Of a stretch of 34,234 nt of DNA, positions 19,867-29,602 are shown piece by piece. Within the stretch, counting starts at the first letter, position 1, and each line of letters begins with the position of its first letter. The stretch is taken from assembly GCA_003427395.1 (NCBI GenBank), contig BFEA01000146.1, positions 99,446 to 133,679 of the forward strand, read 5' to 3'. Below the pieces are notes generated by a model. That model was not told where the DNA came from, made no database searches, and saw only the letters and a program-made list of their open reading frames with translations. This DNA is from Chara braunii (taxonomy: Eukaryota; Streptophyta; Charophyceae; Charales; Characeae). The translations under genes and the position numbers were made by a program.

Positions 19867-21160
19867 ACTTTCTTAAGGCAGCCTGCTACCGTGTTCTCGC
19901 TGCTTCGGTCCGTCGGGTGAGCTGCAGCAGTATTGTTGCGGTCTTCCCCACAACGCCCCTGGCTTGCTGCGGATCCTGCAGCTTGCGCCACAGCGGGGCG
20001 GGTGCCATATGGAGCATAACCTGGGTAATGCAGCCACTGCCCTGGTGCCCGTACCCAAGCATAATTCATCAACCTATGGTCCTAAGGGGTATGCTCACAC
20101 CCAAACCTCTCACAATAGTTCGTGGTAGGTGGGCATGACACCTGAAGAGGGCCCACACCATCCTTTGGTGGTACCCTAGTGGTCAGCTCGGAACTTTCTC
20201 CGCTCCCTTCCCACCTGGGCTATCGCGGCGGAGACCACGATCGTGGACCCCACATGCTTTAACCTCTCCCCTTAGTTTGTGGGTACTCAAGGTCCTTTAC
20301 TGTCGCGACGATCACTAACCCCGACATCGCATTTAAGTCATAGAAAGTCGGAACAACGTAATAATAAATAGTTAAAAAAAAAAAAAAAAAAAAACTTAGA
20401 AACTTTAAATCGTCAAAATATGACGAACAGGGGAGAACAACCCGCTAGCACCGCTCTAGGCTGTTGTCAGCAAAACTGAGGGGGATAACCCTGCCGGGTC
20501 CTCAACCCCTCAGTTCCTTCGTATCACTCTGATACTCCCACGACGTCGTCGTCTCCCGACTTCGATCCTTGAATCTTTCTGATAAGTCTGTAGCCGTAAC
20601 CGCTAGTGCTAGGCCCAAAGTTGAATCTAGTGTTGGCAGACATCTATATAAACGAATATTGTGCGATGCGGGAACCCACCGAAATGTTTTAATTATCGCA
20701 CTGTTGTCGATGTCGCCCTCCGTACGTATGCCAAGCCACTGGCAAGCGCAATCGGTCAACGAAACATAACCCTTTTAATCCTAGGTTAATCAAAAATAAC
20801 AATTTGGGCCGACGACCACGTCGGCTCTTCAATCATCAAATATTGAAAAAAGATTACGTGCGTCTTAAGTCTGCGCGCCCACACACTCCCGACTCTAGTC
20901 AACTGTCTGGTCAACGGGACTCACAGACGTATCTGTGCCTCGGGCGGTATAATTAAACTTTAAACCGGACTTATTTCCTGTTATTTGTAAAAACCAGGGC
21001 GGATACCCTTGTAAGGGCATTCGCACCGACACCGGTGGACCTCCTGAATGCCACTTGCGTGCCTAGCCAACTGAGCTTAGGGTCAATTCTTTTTTTCTCA
21101 AATTCTTTTTTCGCCTTTCACTACCTTTTTTTTTTTTTTTTTTTTTTTTTTTGGAACTTC
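19867..21160. other. Non-coding region with poly-A and poly-T tracts
   Basis: No supported gene. GAGAACAC at 19861 can pair with GTGTTCTC at 19892, a hairpin directly after the rRNA-like fragment. Poly-A at 20374-20394, poly-T at 21126-21152. Confidence 0.45.
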
Positions 21161-21169
21161 GTATATGGG

Positions 21170-21615
21170 AAACCTACTTATCGAGGTGATAAGAGCATCC
21201 CCGATAAGTAGATCCCAGCGTCGAAGGCTCCATCTATTGGTGGGGAGCTACACCTGCTGGAAATCGGGTCCAGCGTCCTTGTACAATGATGAGAGCGTAT
21301 CTACTGGAAATTGGGCCCGACCTCCCTATACAACTTGAAAGATGTGAAAGTGTTTGCTGGAAATCAGGTCCAGCTACCCTTTGTTCCTATGCATCTGATC
21401 CACAATATCACTGTGTATGTAAAACAATCCCCGATGTGATGTATGTGTGATGTAAGTGTGCTGTATGTATGATGTGGCGCATATGATAGATGTGTTCTAT
21501 ATCAATCAATCATTCAAACATGAAATCCTATGTACAGAGATGTGATTGTATCTGCTGGAAATCGGGTCCAGCGTCCCTATAACCCTATGCATCTAATCCA
21601 CTGTATCTTTGTAAA
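21170..21615. repeat. Degenerate repeats containing a GCTGGAAATCGGGTCCAGC hairpin
   Basis: The motif TGCTGGAAATCGGGTCCAGC, whose ends pair (GCTGGA with TCCAGC), occurs at 21255-21274 and 21553-21572, with variants at 21302-21321 and 21355-21374. The last two full units sit in a longer repeat of about 197 bp that also shares CCTATGCATCTRATCCAC. Earlier, CCTACTTATCG (21171) and CGATAAGTAG (21201) form a further inverted pair. Confidence 0.75.
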
Positions 21616-21745
21616 TGTACAACAACCCACAAAACCCTAACCTAAATGTAATGTATGCGTGCGGGGCAATCAGTAGTCCGATGTTGATTGATATTGTGGG
21701 TCGGACAACACCAATCAACAACTACAATCCCAGTCCCAACAACGA

Positions 21746-22737
21746 CTATCCCACTCCTAACTTCAGCCAACCAACGAGGTTGAGAGGGGGGAGGGGGGGG
21801 GAGCTGGCAAACCTCTTATCCGTGTCAAGCCCACTCCCCTCCACGTCAGCATGCAGCATCTCTCCCGTCATGTTGATGCTCTCTGTCCTGCTGCTGCCGG
21901 GGTTGTCGCTGGAGCTGTAATCATCGCGGCCGCCATCGTCGTCGCTGCTGCCATCACCGCTGTTGTTGTTGTTGTCGACGTTGTTATTGTTGTCGTTGTT
22001 GTGACTGTTGTCATGGTAATCCCTGCCGCCATCATCGTCGTTGCCGCCCACGCCTTTGTTGTTATCAGCCCCGAATTCCACCGCATCCATATGCGACATC
22101 TCTCCCATGTCGTTGACGATGATCAGATATGCGCGGGCACTGTTCTCCACCCCGCTGCTGCCATGTTCAGCGGTCCCGTTGTAGGTGTTGTTGTTGACGT
22201 TTTGGTTGTTGATGTTGATGTTGTCATCATTATTGTTGTCGCTGTAACCGTTGTTGTTGCCGTTGTTGTTGTTGTTGTTGTAGTTGTTGTTATTGTTGAT
22301 GTCGTTGTTGTCGTTGATGTTGTTGTTGTTGATGCTGATGCTGGAGTTAACCTCGTCTCCCTGCGCTCCGTCCTCCTACCAGTCCTCACCCTCCAGGTCA
22401 TCCTTGCCCTTCAACCGTCTTCAAGCTTATAGTGCAGGTTGCGACCCTCAACGAAGAGGTCATAGCAGGTAGACATCATGGCCTTTGCCCTCTTCCAGTC
22501 GATGCAGGCTTCCAACTGGGGATCCGGCCCCTCCTCCAGCCACCAGATGATATCCAGCATGTCGTCGACCATATTCTTCCGCCAAACAGCCATAGAGATC
22601 GTTCCCCCGTCGTCTGTTGGCTCCTCAATTAGCCGCAAAGACAGCTCCCCCACCATCATCTGTAACCGCCTGCATCCCTGCTCCAATGTCACCAGCCAAT
22701 CCTCTGCTTGTCGTTGTAGCTCCCCCCCCACCTCCAT
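21746..22737 (-). CDS. Unrecognised protein with Asn/Asp-rich C-terminal half
   Basis: From 22737 to 22411 the minus strand encodes 108 residues that look like a folded helical protein, including MVDDMLDIIWWLEEG, QLEACIDWKRAK and MMSTCYDLFVEGRNL, ending KLEDG and a stop. In a neighbouring frame coding continues with EGKDDLEGEDW, then a long Asn/Asp run and a Gly/Asp/Ser-rich tail to 21746. The join needs a frameshift or a short intron near 22415, plus one more in-frame stop near 22385. The upstream frame (23036-22740) may hold the N terminus; the frame change at 22725-22735 coincides with a run of eight Cs, so a homopolymer error is possible. No family recognised. The Asn tract comes from GTT/GTC repeats on the plus strand. 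Confidence 0.45.
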
Positions 22738-22739
22738 CT

Positions 22740-23036
22740 CTAACCCTGATAGCTGCGCTCCACTTGTGTTTCCGCGTCGACCTCACTGCTGGCGCTACCC
22801 CTACGCGCGTGTCGCGGGACGGCCGCGTCACCAATCAACAGACGCCACATGGCAAAAGGAAGCCATGCACGACTGTCGGGCGCGCGCCCAGGCCTAGCAG
22901 CCGAGGAGCTTCCCTCCCCTGGCGCTAGTCTAGCCAGGAAGACCGGGCCTCGCCGGTCCGCCGGCGTCAGGGCGCTAGCGTTAGCGCAGCCAGCTCCCGC
23001 ATATTCCTTCGTTGGAGGCTTGAGCACAGATGTCAC
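22740..23036 (-). CDS. Possible N-terminal part of the Asn-rich protein
   Basis: A GC-rich open frame rich in Ala, Arg, Gly and Pro that ends just before the helical segment starting at 22737, in a different frame. Its last residues (SSEVDAETQVERSYQG) resemble real coding more than its start does. It has no ATG at the start of the open stretch. It may be chance in GC-rich DNA. Confidence 0.25.
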   Translation of the reverse strand: MTSVLKPPTKEYAGAGCANASALTPADRRGPVFLARLAPGEGSSSAARPGRAPDSRAWLPFAMWRLLIGDAAVPRHARRGSASSEVDAETQVERSYQG

Positions 23037-23047
23037 CTTTCATACCA

Positions 23048-23150
23048 CTACTCCTAAGACTATATAGAGGGGACCTCTCAAATTCCTTCTTTTTGCATTT
23101 CACTACCTACCTACCCTACTCCTGAGGCTATATAAAGGGGACCCCTGCAA
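23048..23150 (-). promoter_or_regulatory. Duplicated TATA-like boxes
   Basis: CTACTCCT then CTATATAGAGGGGACC (23048-23074) recurs 68 bases on as CTACTCCT then CTATATAAAGGGGACC (23116-23143). On the minus strand both read TATATAG and lie just upstream of the Asn-rich frame; on the plus strand the second reads TATATAAAG. The nearby CACTACCT block also recurs, diverged, near 21118. Confidence 0.35.
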
Positions 23151-23245
23151 GCCCTCACAAACTTAGAGGTATTCATGTTGGCCCCCCCCCCAACAGCGGT
23201 AGTCAGAGATGGGGCGGGGCCGCCGGTGGGGGTCCGGCTAAAGCA

Positions 23246-23322
23246 AAGACGGAGCATTTTTTTATTTTTATTTTTTTTTACAAACCACATCCTTTATATT
23301 CCAAATCAAGACGGAGCATTTT
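23246..23322 (-). mobile_element. Tiny T-rich insert with 15-bp direct repeats
   Basis: AAGACGGAGCATTTT occurs at 23246-23260 and 23308-23322. Between them lie a T-rich tract and 27 bases of unrelated sequence. This is the form of a severely 5'-truncated target-primed retroinsertion (A-tail on the minus strand) with a target duplication. Confidence 0.55.
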
Positions 23323-23426
23323 GCCAGTAGCTGCGCCTCCCTTTTCATCGTCCCCCAACCCCCATCGAGTAGCAGCAGTGGCTGTGGCCAACACTCTCCC
23401 ACACACCACACACAACCCACTCACGG

Positions 23427-23520
23427 GGCTAGGTCCCAGATGCACGAATTATGGGATACTGACCGTAGATAGCAAAGATCAACGGCCGAAATCTCCTAAT
23501 TTGCCCAAGTGGGACGGGTC
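23427..23520. mobile_element. Possible diverged MITE related to the 31002 family
   Basis: GGGGCTAGGTCCCA at the left and GTGGGACGGGTC at the right are rough inverted repeats, and the interior holds AAGATCAACGGCCGAAAT, like the GAAGATCAACGGTCAGAAAT core of the element at 31002-31098. Pairing is imperfect. Confidence 0.35.
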
Positions 23521-24547
23521 AGTTCGTTCGACTTGCGTGGGCGGCAGTCAAAATGAATATCGGACGCGAGGGTAGAAATAAAAACTCTGGCAGAACTTCG
23601 CGCTCTGATAAAAATGAGAAATTGCCGGTAGTGCCATAATTCACGGAGGGGGGCTGTTGCTGCTGCTTCTTCGGAGTTGTTTGCCACGCGGGCAAGCTTC
23701 GTTGCCAGGTGTCGTAGTCGATATCCCGACGGTACATTTAGAAATAGATAGGTCGTTTCCTTCGATTTTTTTTCGAGGACTCGACGCGTGATCGGTTTGT
23801 TAGCAGGTACGCTTGCTTGCCACTCAGGCACATGGGTTGAGGCTAATCTCGCGCTTTTTTGCTTAAGTAGGAAGCCAGTCGCCAGGTGGCGCGCCGCGCA
23901 ACCTTTTCGATTTCCGTTTTAGCGGGAAATCTAAGCTGCAAGAGTGGGCTAATTTTTGTTGAGACCGTCGGGAGTCAGTAACACCGAGGGGAAGCAGAGG
24001 GAGGGAGGGAGGGACCAAAAGCGATCGGACACGTCTTGGGTCCGCGGGCAGGTCTAGTAAGCGAGAGGGGGTGGGGACGGGTGTCAACTTTCCTCCCTCC
24101 CTGAAGGCCGTTGATGCATCTTCATCTTCTTCGTGTTGATACTAGCATATCGGCATCGTACCGGCGAGATCCAGTCGCATGATGTAAGAATGGTCGGGCG
24201 CGCGACATCGAGGAGGGTGTTCTGCGCGGCGCGACCCGGCGCTACGATCGCAGCTCTCTATCTAGTCTGAACTTGAACTTTTGGCTGATGAGCGCGTCGC
24301 GGTGCGTAAGCGTGGAAGAAGTCGGAGGCGAGGGGAAGGGGAGAAAGGGAGAGCGGGGTGGTCGGTGGAAACAAACGTGGAGAGGGAGGTCGGTCGAGTT
24401 CGGGTCTTCACGGTTGACGTGGAGACTGGCTGCCGGCCGTTCGGCAAGCTTGGAGAGAACTTGGTCTTGAACGGAAGGCGGGAGACTGAAAAAGGCGGGA
24501 GACTTAAAAAAAGGCGAAAAAAGATACGAGTTTGATTGGAGGAAGGG
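23521..24547. other. Upstream region of the intron-containing gene
   Basis: Mixed purine-rich (23990-24080, 24300-24540) and GC-rich stretches. No clear TATA box near 24500. Open frames on both strands are short and low-complexity. Probably promoter and 5' leader of the gene beginning 24548. Confidence 0.4.
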
Positions 24548-25199
24548 ATGCTTAGTAAGACGTACAGTCGTTTGCACGATGCAGATTCCACGCCAACCTG
24601 GAAAAGTCATGCCACGTCACGGTTTGCGATCCACCCGTCGGCGGTTGTCGACGGGGCGGAGAAGGAGAGAGTGAAGAAGCCGGTGTATCTTCAAGTGGAA
24701 GAAGCCGCGGGAGAGGGAGAGGATGAGGTGGTCTCTCCGCTGAGAGGCGGAGGCGGGAGGAAGCAGTCGTTACTGTCACGGCAGTCGACGATTAGGGTTT
24801 TCAATCCGGCAACGGGAAGCGTGAAGGAGGTGCCCGTGCAGGTGAAGTCGAGGAGGGTGCCTGTCGAACCAAAGGCAGATCGGTCGGGGTATGATGCCTT
24901 GGAGAGTGTCTCAGTCGTTGATATTACCGACTTGATCAACGCTTCGGAAGTAACACATGATGACGGAAAGAGATCAACGGGCGCGGCAGGCCCGCGTATC
25001 CCTTCCAGGGATTCTGTAGTAGATCTGGGTGACTATGAGGCGACCCTGCGCGTCATATACACCCCGCAGAGCGCGGACCAGACGTTGGAGGAGCGCCTTT
25101 CGGACGCCAACTTCCTAAGGGAGGGGTTCCACGTCAGCGAAGAACAGCATAAGGTGGTCGCTTTGCGCGCTCAGAAAGCAGCGACGTATCGGATCGCAG
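24548..25199 (+). CDS. Exon 1 of an unidentified protein-coding gene
   Basis: The first ATG after an in-frame stop (TGA 24533-24535) is at 24548. The exon gives 217 codons plus one base and ends at a consensus donor (CGCAG followed by GTGAGT at 25200). The N-terminal 90 residues are polar and probably disordered (GEGEDE, LRGGGGRK). Then comes folded-looking sequence: STIRVFNPATGSVKEVPVQV, VSVVDITDLINASEV, VVDLGDYEATLRVIYTP and LSDANFLREGFHVSEEQHK. No signal peptide or membrane segment is apparent. No transposon motif. I do not recognise the family. Balanced codon use and correct splice phasing to exon 2 make this the best host-gene call in the window. Confidence 0.65.
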
Positions 25200-25387
25200 G
25201 TGAGTGTTCCACGTTCCACCATCGTTCTATCTTTCAGCTGGTTGTAGCCTGGTTGTATTAGGTAGCTTTCACCTTTGCCAATGTCCATGGGTGCTCTTTC
25301 AAGGAATCATGCACGCGGAAAGATAACGCCGAAGTCCTTGTTCGTATGGGCGTGCGCGCGGGAGTGAGTGTGTGAATGTGTCATGTG

Positions 25388-25476
<89 letters not shown>

Positions 25477-25477
25477 N

Positions 25478-25541
<64 letters not shown>
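25388..25541. repeat. (TG)n then (AG)n compound microsatellite in intron 1
   Basis: TG units run to about 25437, then AG units to 25541, with one N at 25477. All lie inside the predicted first intron (25200-25806), so length variation should not affect the protein. Confidence 0.97.
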
Positions 25542-25544
<3 letters not shown>

Positions 25545-25806
25545 GCACAGAGGTCGACAGACACAAGCAGAGGGAAGATGAGAGGCAGACAAACAACTAT
25601 ACAACAAGGAAGTGGAAGAGGGGAGGCATAGAGAACCAAATCTATTTTCATGCGGGTTTCGGTGAGGGCTGGCATGATGTCATGCATCTGACTGTTGGTA
25701 TAAACATTGCACAAGCTGCTTCGGGCCCTAAAGTGATCAAGCATCACCATCTTGGCTACATTTTGGAGGGTCGAGGGTCGAGGTGGGTAAACCCTAATCA
25801 CTCCAG

Positions 25807-26025
25807 TGGAGCCGGACTCGGCAATCCTGCGCTACAACTCTGACTTTGTATTTTCCGGCCTTGCTGGGTTTCTTACGCCAATACCAATGCCATCGCCTCC
25901 TTCTGTTGGGTTGTTGTGTTACAGGAGGGAGCCAGATGATCCAGTGGTCTTGCGCTGCCCAGTTTCAGATGTGGAGAAAACTTATGATGCCTTAGTTGGT
26001 TTTGCATTTCGAGCACAGCAGGAAG
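25807..26025 (+). CDS. Exon 2 of the unidentified gene
   Basis: Acceptor CTCCAG ends at 25806 and donor GGAAG|GTGAGA starts at 26026. The exon is 219 bases, phase 1 at both ends, and joins exon 1 in frame (the first complete codons read EPDSAILRYNSDF). It continues with VFSGLAGFLTPIPMPSPP, GLLCYRREPDDPVVLRCPVS and EKTYDALVGFAFRAQQEG. The agreement of frame, phase and splice consensus is strong support. An alternative acceptor (TGTTACAG, ending 25924) would bring in a stop, so I reject it. Confidence 0.65.
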
Positions 26026-26097
26026 GTGAGAAACTGTGGTGAAATTTTCTGTCTGTGTCCGACTTTCACAAGAGCCTTTACTGATTTTGTCCTACAG

Positions 26098-26147
26098 CAG
26101 TGTTTCACTGCATTTGGAAGCTTGTGACAGTATTTGTCCCTCAAAAG
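26098..26147 (+). CDS. Possible exon 3 of the unidentified gene
   Basis: A pyrimidine-rich acceptor (TTTTGTCCTACAG) ends at 26097. In phase 1 the sequence is open (VFHCIWKLVTVFVPQK) up to a weak donor GTGTCA at 26148. A second AG three bases later keeps the same frame. The donor is poor, so the exon may end elsewhere. Confidence 0.35.
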
Positions 26148-27190
26148 GTGTCAAATGGTGCCAAGGGGCTTCTGTTGGGCGTTAGCACATGGAAGTGAGG
26201 AACACTTACGGAACGAGTGCCAACTCACCAATCCAAGTAGAATCTATCTCGCGAAAAACGATAGCATTTTGATGGAAATTAGGTACAGGAAAAGGACAAG
26301 TGGCGTGCACACATAATGAGTGCGAAGTGACCTATCGAATGAGTATCAATGTAATAGGATCCATCCCACAAAGGACAGCAGCATATTGAAACGGACAATA
26401 AACTTCTGTCCTCCTTTTCCTTCTCCCAACAATCTCCCCTGCATCGCGGCCTGTCCTCGCCCGCTACCTAGAACATCCGTTGCCTTCTCCCAAACACCGT
26501 GCTGGCCTTCTTCCAAACTTCTTCCTAAACCTCACAAACTTACTAGTCCCCAACATCTTAGCTTGCTTTCCACAGACTCTGCTTTCTTCTTCTTTTATAC
26601 ACTGGCACCGCTCTGTTGCTTTTCCTCGAGCCCTGAACCTCCACTCTTTAAGCATTCTGTCTAACACCTTTCCCTCACCCTGTGGGAAGTTCTGCCTCCT
26701 CACTTTTGATTTCCGAGATTCTGCCCTAGCGTGCAAGCATATAATTGTGGCTCCCATGGAGCTCCTTGAACGTGTTTTGCATCTTCCATCCTCCCAACCT
26801 TCCTTGCCACCTTCCTTCTCAACAATCCCTTGTAGGCTATCATGTCCACCCTCCTCACCAGCTCCCTTGCCTCCCAAACTCTGTCCAAGCCTCCTTCTGA
26901 GGCCCCCTTTCTGTCCAGGTCAACCCCATATCTCAGCCTTCCAATTAGCTACTGCCCACCTTACCCTCTGCTCTCCTTGTCTCCTCCTTCCTCGAATGCA
27001 CTTTTGGAGACAAACCTTGAGCCGTGCTGTCCATCCCATGCGCATTTCGACAGTACAGTCCCGTGCTGGGCAGATGTGCCCCCAAGCTTTCTCTCACTTG
27101 CCAAAGTTTGAGGGTGCTGGTGGTTCGACCGGGACAATCTGGAATGGTTGGCCTCAATAGCCTACCAGTGGACTGAGTATTGCATCAGTA
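26148..27190 (+). other. Probable intron sequence, C/T-rich
   Basis: No convincing exon. 26390-27030 is strongly C/T-rich on the plus strand and gives long but low-complexity Pro/Ser/Leu frames, and Glu/Gly/Arg frames on the minus strand. A short coding-like stretch (FDRDNLEWLASIAYQWTEY) can be read at about 27121-27180. Confidence 0.4.
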
Positions 27191-27197
27191 AGGATGG

Positions 27198-27336
27198 ATG
27201 GAACTTGACATTACGACAGAGGAAGTGCTTCTGCATGATCCAAGTTTCCGTGGATGCCCAGATGGACTCCACTCATTCACTCATCTGTTATCCCGAATCA
27301 ATAATCAGAAGAAAAAACAGAGACAAGAAAGAATAA
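27198..27336 (+). CDS. Possible further exon of the unidentified gene
   Basis: The frame reading MELDITTEEVLLHDPSFRG then HSFTHLLSRINNQ has protein-like composition and lies between exon 2 and the good exon at 27608. Exon limits are not resolved. An adjacent frame holds EWLASIAYQWTEYCISKDG just upstream, so an intron or sequencing error may separate them. Confidence 0.3.
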
Positions 27337-27607
27337 TGTTGACACCCTCCATGCGTTCCGCTTTCCCCCAGAATATTTCTTGACTGAAGGATGTGAATTT
27401 TAGAGGCCAGCATACTCAAGATCTTGATTGCCATATTTTCTGGAACTTTGTCGTTGAAATGGATCTATCCCGGATCTTGTAAATTCCAAAGTTTTTTTTT
27501 TAAAGTTTGCTGTGCATGTGGCATAGCTTCCCAAGACAGGCCTTTTACCGTGCATCTGCACTTATCAGTGTATTTCTCCCTCTGCTTCGACTTCGTCTGT
27601 GACACAG

Positions 27608-27844
27608 TTGGCAGCAAGCTGTTGAGCCACAGGTGGCGGATGATTCTTCAAAATTTTGTGCATTACTATCGCATACGAGAGCTTCGGGGTGCTTTGGGGA
27701 TTGTCCAGGCTATGACATCCATGTTTGAACCATCTCTGGAATACCTCACCACGGTAATCATGGAGTGGCTGCCTGTCTGCCAAGCAGCCAAAGATCTGAA
27801 GTTGATGAAGGAAGAGTTGAAGCTTCACACAAGTATAGCTGCAA
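27608..27844 (+). CDS. Later exon of the unidentified gene
   Basis: Acceptor TGTGACACAG ends at 27607 and donor GTAAGA starts at 27845. The exon is 237 bases, phase 1 at both ends like the earlier introns. It encodes a hydrophobic-patterned helical segment: LLSHRWRMILQNFVHYYRI, LRGALGIVQAMTSMF, YLTTVIMEWLPVCQAAKDL and LMKEELKLHTSIAA. This could be part of an all-helical domain; resemblance to a RasGEF-type helix bundle is too weak to claim. The gene probably continues beyond, possibly across a misassembled region. Confidence 0.55.
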
Positions 27845-28080
27845 GTAAGAAGGGATTTTCCTGAAAGTCTCCATTTCGTGGTCATCTGTGCCCTTTTTAC
27901 AAGGAGATTACAAGTTGATAGGTGGTGTTCAGCGTTGCCATGGTTGACAAGCTGTCTCTGGTAACATGAGGCCTACGTGGAATGCAATACTGGATCTCAA
28001 CTATAATCAGGATGAGAAAGAACCTGTCTGCACCAGTTGCTATGGTGTACGCAGATTATTTTCGTCATTTAGAATTTTGA

Positions 28081-28104
28081 GAGAGAGGGAGGAGGGGGGG
28101 GGGG

Positions 28105-28164
<60 letters not shown>
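28081..28164. repeat. Poly-G and (GA)n microsatellite
   Basis: A G-rich run (28091-28107) passes into GA dinucleotides. It lies in or beyond the 3' part of the plus-strand gene. Confidence 0.95.
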
Positions 28165-28166
<2 letters not shown>

Positions 28167-28649
28167 AGGTATGTTTTCTGATCATCAGTAGAGTTGTCAC
28201 TGTTTCTGCTGGATGGATGGGTAGGCATTTGCTGCTTGACTGTACAGACGTGGTGGGCGCTGTGCTTGCTCCATACTTCTCCCGATGTCTGGATCCGTAT
28301 TGATGTGTATGGTCTCTTTGTGTCCGTTTCCTGTTGGCTTGTGTTTCTGCTTGCTTCCCTGTCTATTTTTTTAATTGTTGCTTTGTGGCGGTTACCTAGG
28401 GAGATATCCCGGGCGCCAGGGTCCCGATATCACGCCTGTATTGGCGACCAGGTGACCGGCCGGGCATGACCCCCGGGCATGGCCCCGGGCAGCCCCGATG
28501 AAAAAAAAAAAAAAAAATCAAATCCAAAAAATCTGAAAGAATTATGTTGTGTAGAATTGCAATACAAACAACTTTTGGTTGAGGGTCACATCAGAATTCC
28601 TCACAGAAGTAAAGATAAAAAAGAAAATAACCATATCACACTAAGGCCC
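28165..28649. other. No gene recognised; GC-rich palindromic patch and poly-A
   Basis: GATATCCCGGG...CCCGATATC at about 28402-28433 and CCGGGCATG repeats to 28498 are locally palindromic. Poly-A 28501-28517 follows. Nothing else supported. Confidence 0.45.
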
Positions 28650-28666
28650 AGATGTGTATAAGAGAC

Positions 28667-28668
<2 letters not shown>
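28650..28668 (+). other. Tn5/Nextera mosaic-end sequence (assembly artefact)
   Basis: AGATGTGTATAAGAGACAG is an exact 19-base match to the engineered Tn5 transposase mosaic end used in Nextera libraries. An exact chance occurrence is very unlikely. It sits immediately before a (GA)n run, so the assembly probably joined reads through adapter at a low-complexity site. Continuity between sequence left and right of this point should not be trusted. Confidence 0.95.

Positions 28669-28708
<40 letters not shown>
28669..28708. repeat. (GA)n microsatellite after mosaic end
   Basis: About 20 GA units directly after the mosaic-end sequence. Confidence 0.95.
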
Positions 28709-28712
<4 letters not shown>

Positions 28713-29497
28713 GCGAAAGAGGTGATGAGGGAGAGAGGTGGGAAAGTGGGGCGAGTGGTGTTGAGCGGAGGAAGACGTGAGAGCTCAGATCTAGATAGCT
28801 GACTACAGTCGGCCTTATTCCCCAAGTGGATCTTTTGTCGTGCGTCAGTGGGAAATCTAGCATTGTACGAGTCAGTGGCATCTCCAGCTCTTTGGAGCGT
28901 GGCTTCATTGGACTAGTTATGGTCTTTTAGGGAGTGGGGTCGATGTGCAGGAAGGTAAAGAATGTGTCTATTTGCTGTCGAGTTGGGGGGGTTTGATTTG
29001 TAACAATATTGAAGGTTGATGTTTTGGAGATCGTCATGTACCACAAGATCGTGTGGTAATAAAGCCTCGTTCCAGCACATGGAAAAAACAGCAAAAATTA
29101 TGGCGGTGTATCTTTCAGTGTTCTAGCAGGCTGTTCATTCTCATTGTTTTTGCACATTTGGTGAGTGGTGAAGCGAGGCACACAAGTAAGATAACGCCAG
29201 AATGAGAACATATACTCCTTATCTATGAGATAATCACCCTTCACTCCTGCAATGCCGCTCAGGGTGTTCTCGTCTTCATCCGAAAAGAATAGTGTCTTTT
29301 TTTTTTTGTATTTATTTATTTATTGAGAACAGCGCTCAACACTGATTTTGCTCACATGCCTCTCAAGCTTCTTTCTCTTAGAATCCTCATGCACAAGTCT
29401 CAGTTACGTGCAAATTCCCCTAGTCGTGGCCAGGTGCACGCACACCCGGCGCTCCTCAGAGGGCTTCCGACAAACCTGCCTCTAAATCGGCTGTGAA
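28709..29497. other. No gene; contains one copy of a dispersed repeat
   Basis: 29080-29175 resembles 32610-32702: both carry GTTCTAGC, GTTCATTCTCATT, TTTTGCACA and GTGGTG in the same order. A T-rich/(TTTA)n patch lies at 29298-29322. Confidence 0.5.
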
Positions 29498-29602
29498 GGG
29501 AAAGCGAATGATGGCGTGAAATCTAACTCAGCGGGAAAGCGAAAGCTAAGGATGGCGGGAAAGCGAAAGCAAAGGATGGCGGGAAAGCTAAATCGGTGGG
29601 AC
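29498..29602. repeat. 24-bp minisatellite
   Basis: GCGGGAAAGCGAAAGC plus YAAGGATG starts at 29531, 29555 and 29579 (exact 24-bp period), with a diverged unit before. On the minus strand it reads as repeats of FPAILxFR. The frame is short and I do not call it a gene. A TAG/TAA repeat follows at 29614-29635. Confidence 0.85.

Noticed and set aside
22123-22401. Thr-rich minus-strand frame
   Set aside because: Another frame of the same trinucleotide repeat.
21851-22432. 193-codon Val/Ala-rich plus-strand frame that looks like a membrane protein
   Set aside because: It is the complement of the Asn/Asp GTT/GTC tract; the minus-strand frame has a folded-looking neighbour and this one does not.
25307-25801. 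164-codon minus-strand frame with SLSLSL and HTHTHT runs
   Set aside because: Product of the (TG)n/(AG)n microsatellite inside a predicted intron of the plus-strand gene.
26480-27160. 226-codon plus-strand frame and opposing Glu/Gly/Arg-rich frames
   Set aside because: C/T-rich low complexity between exons of another gene; no motif and no splice support.
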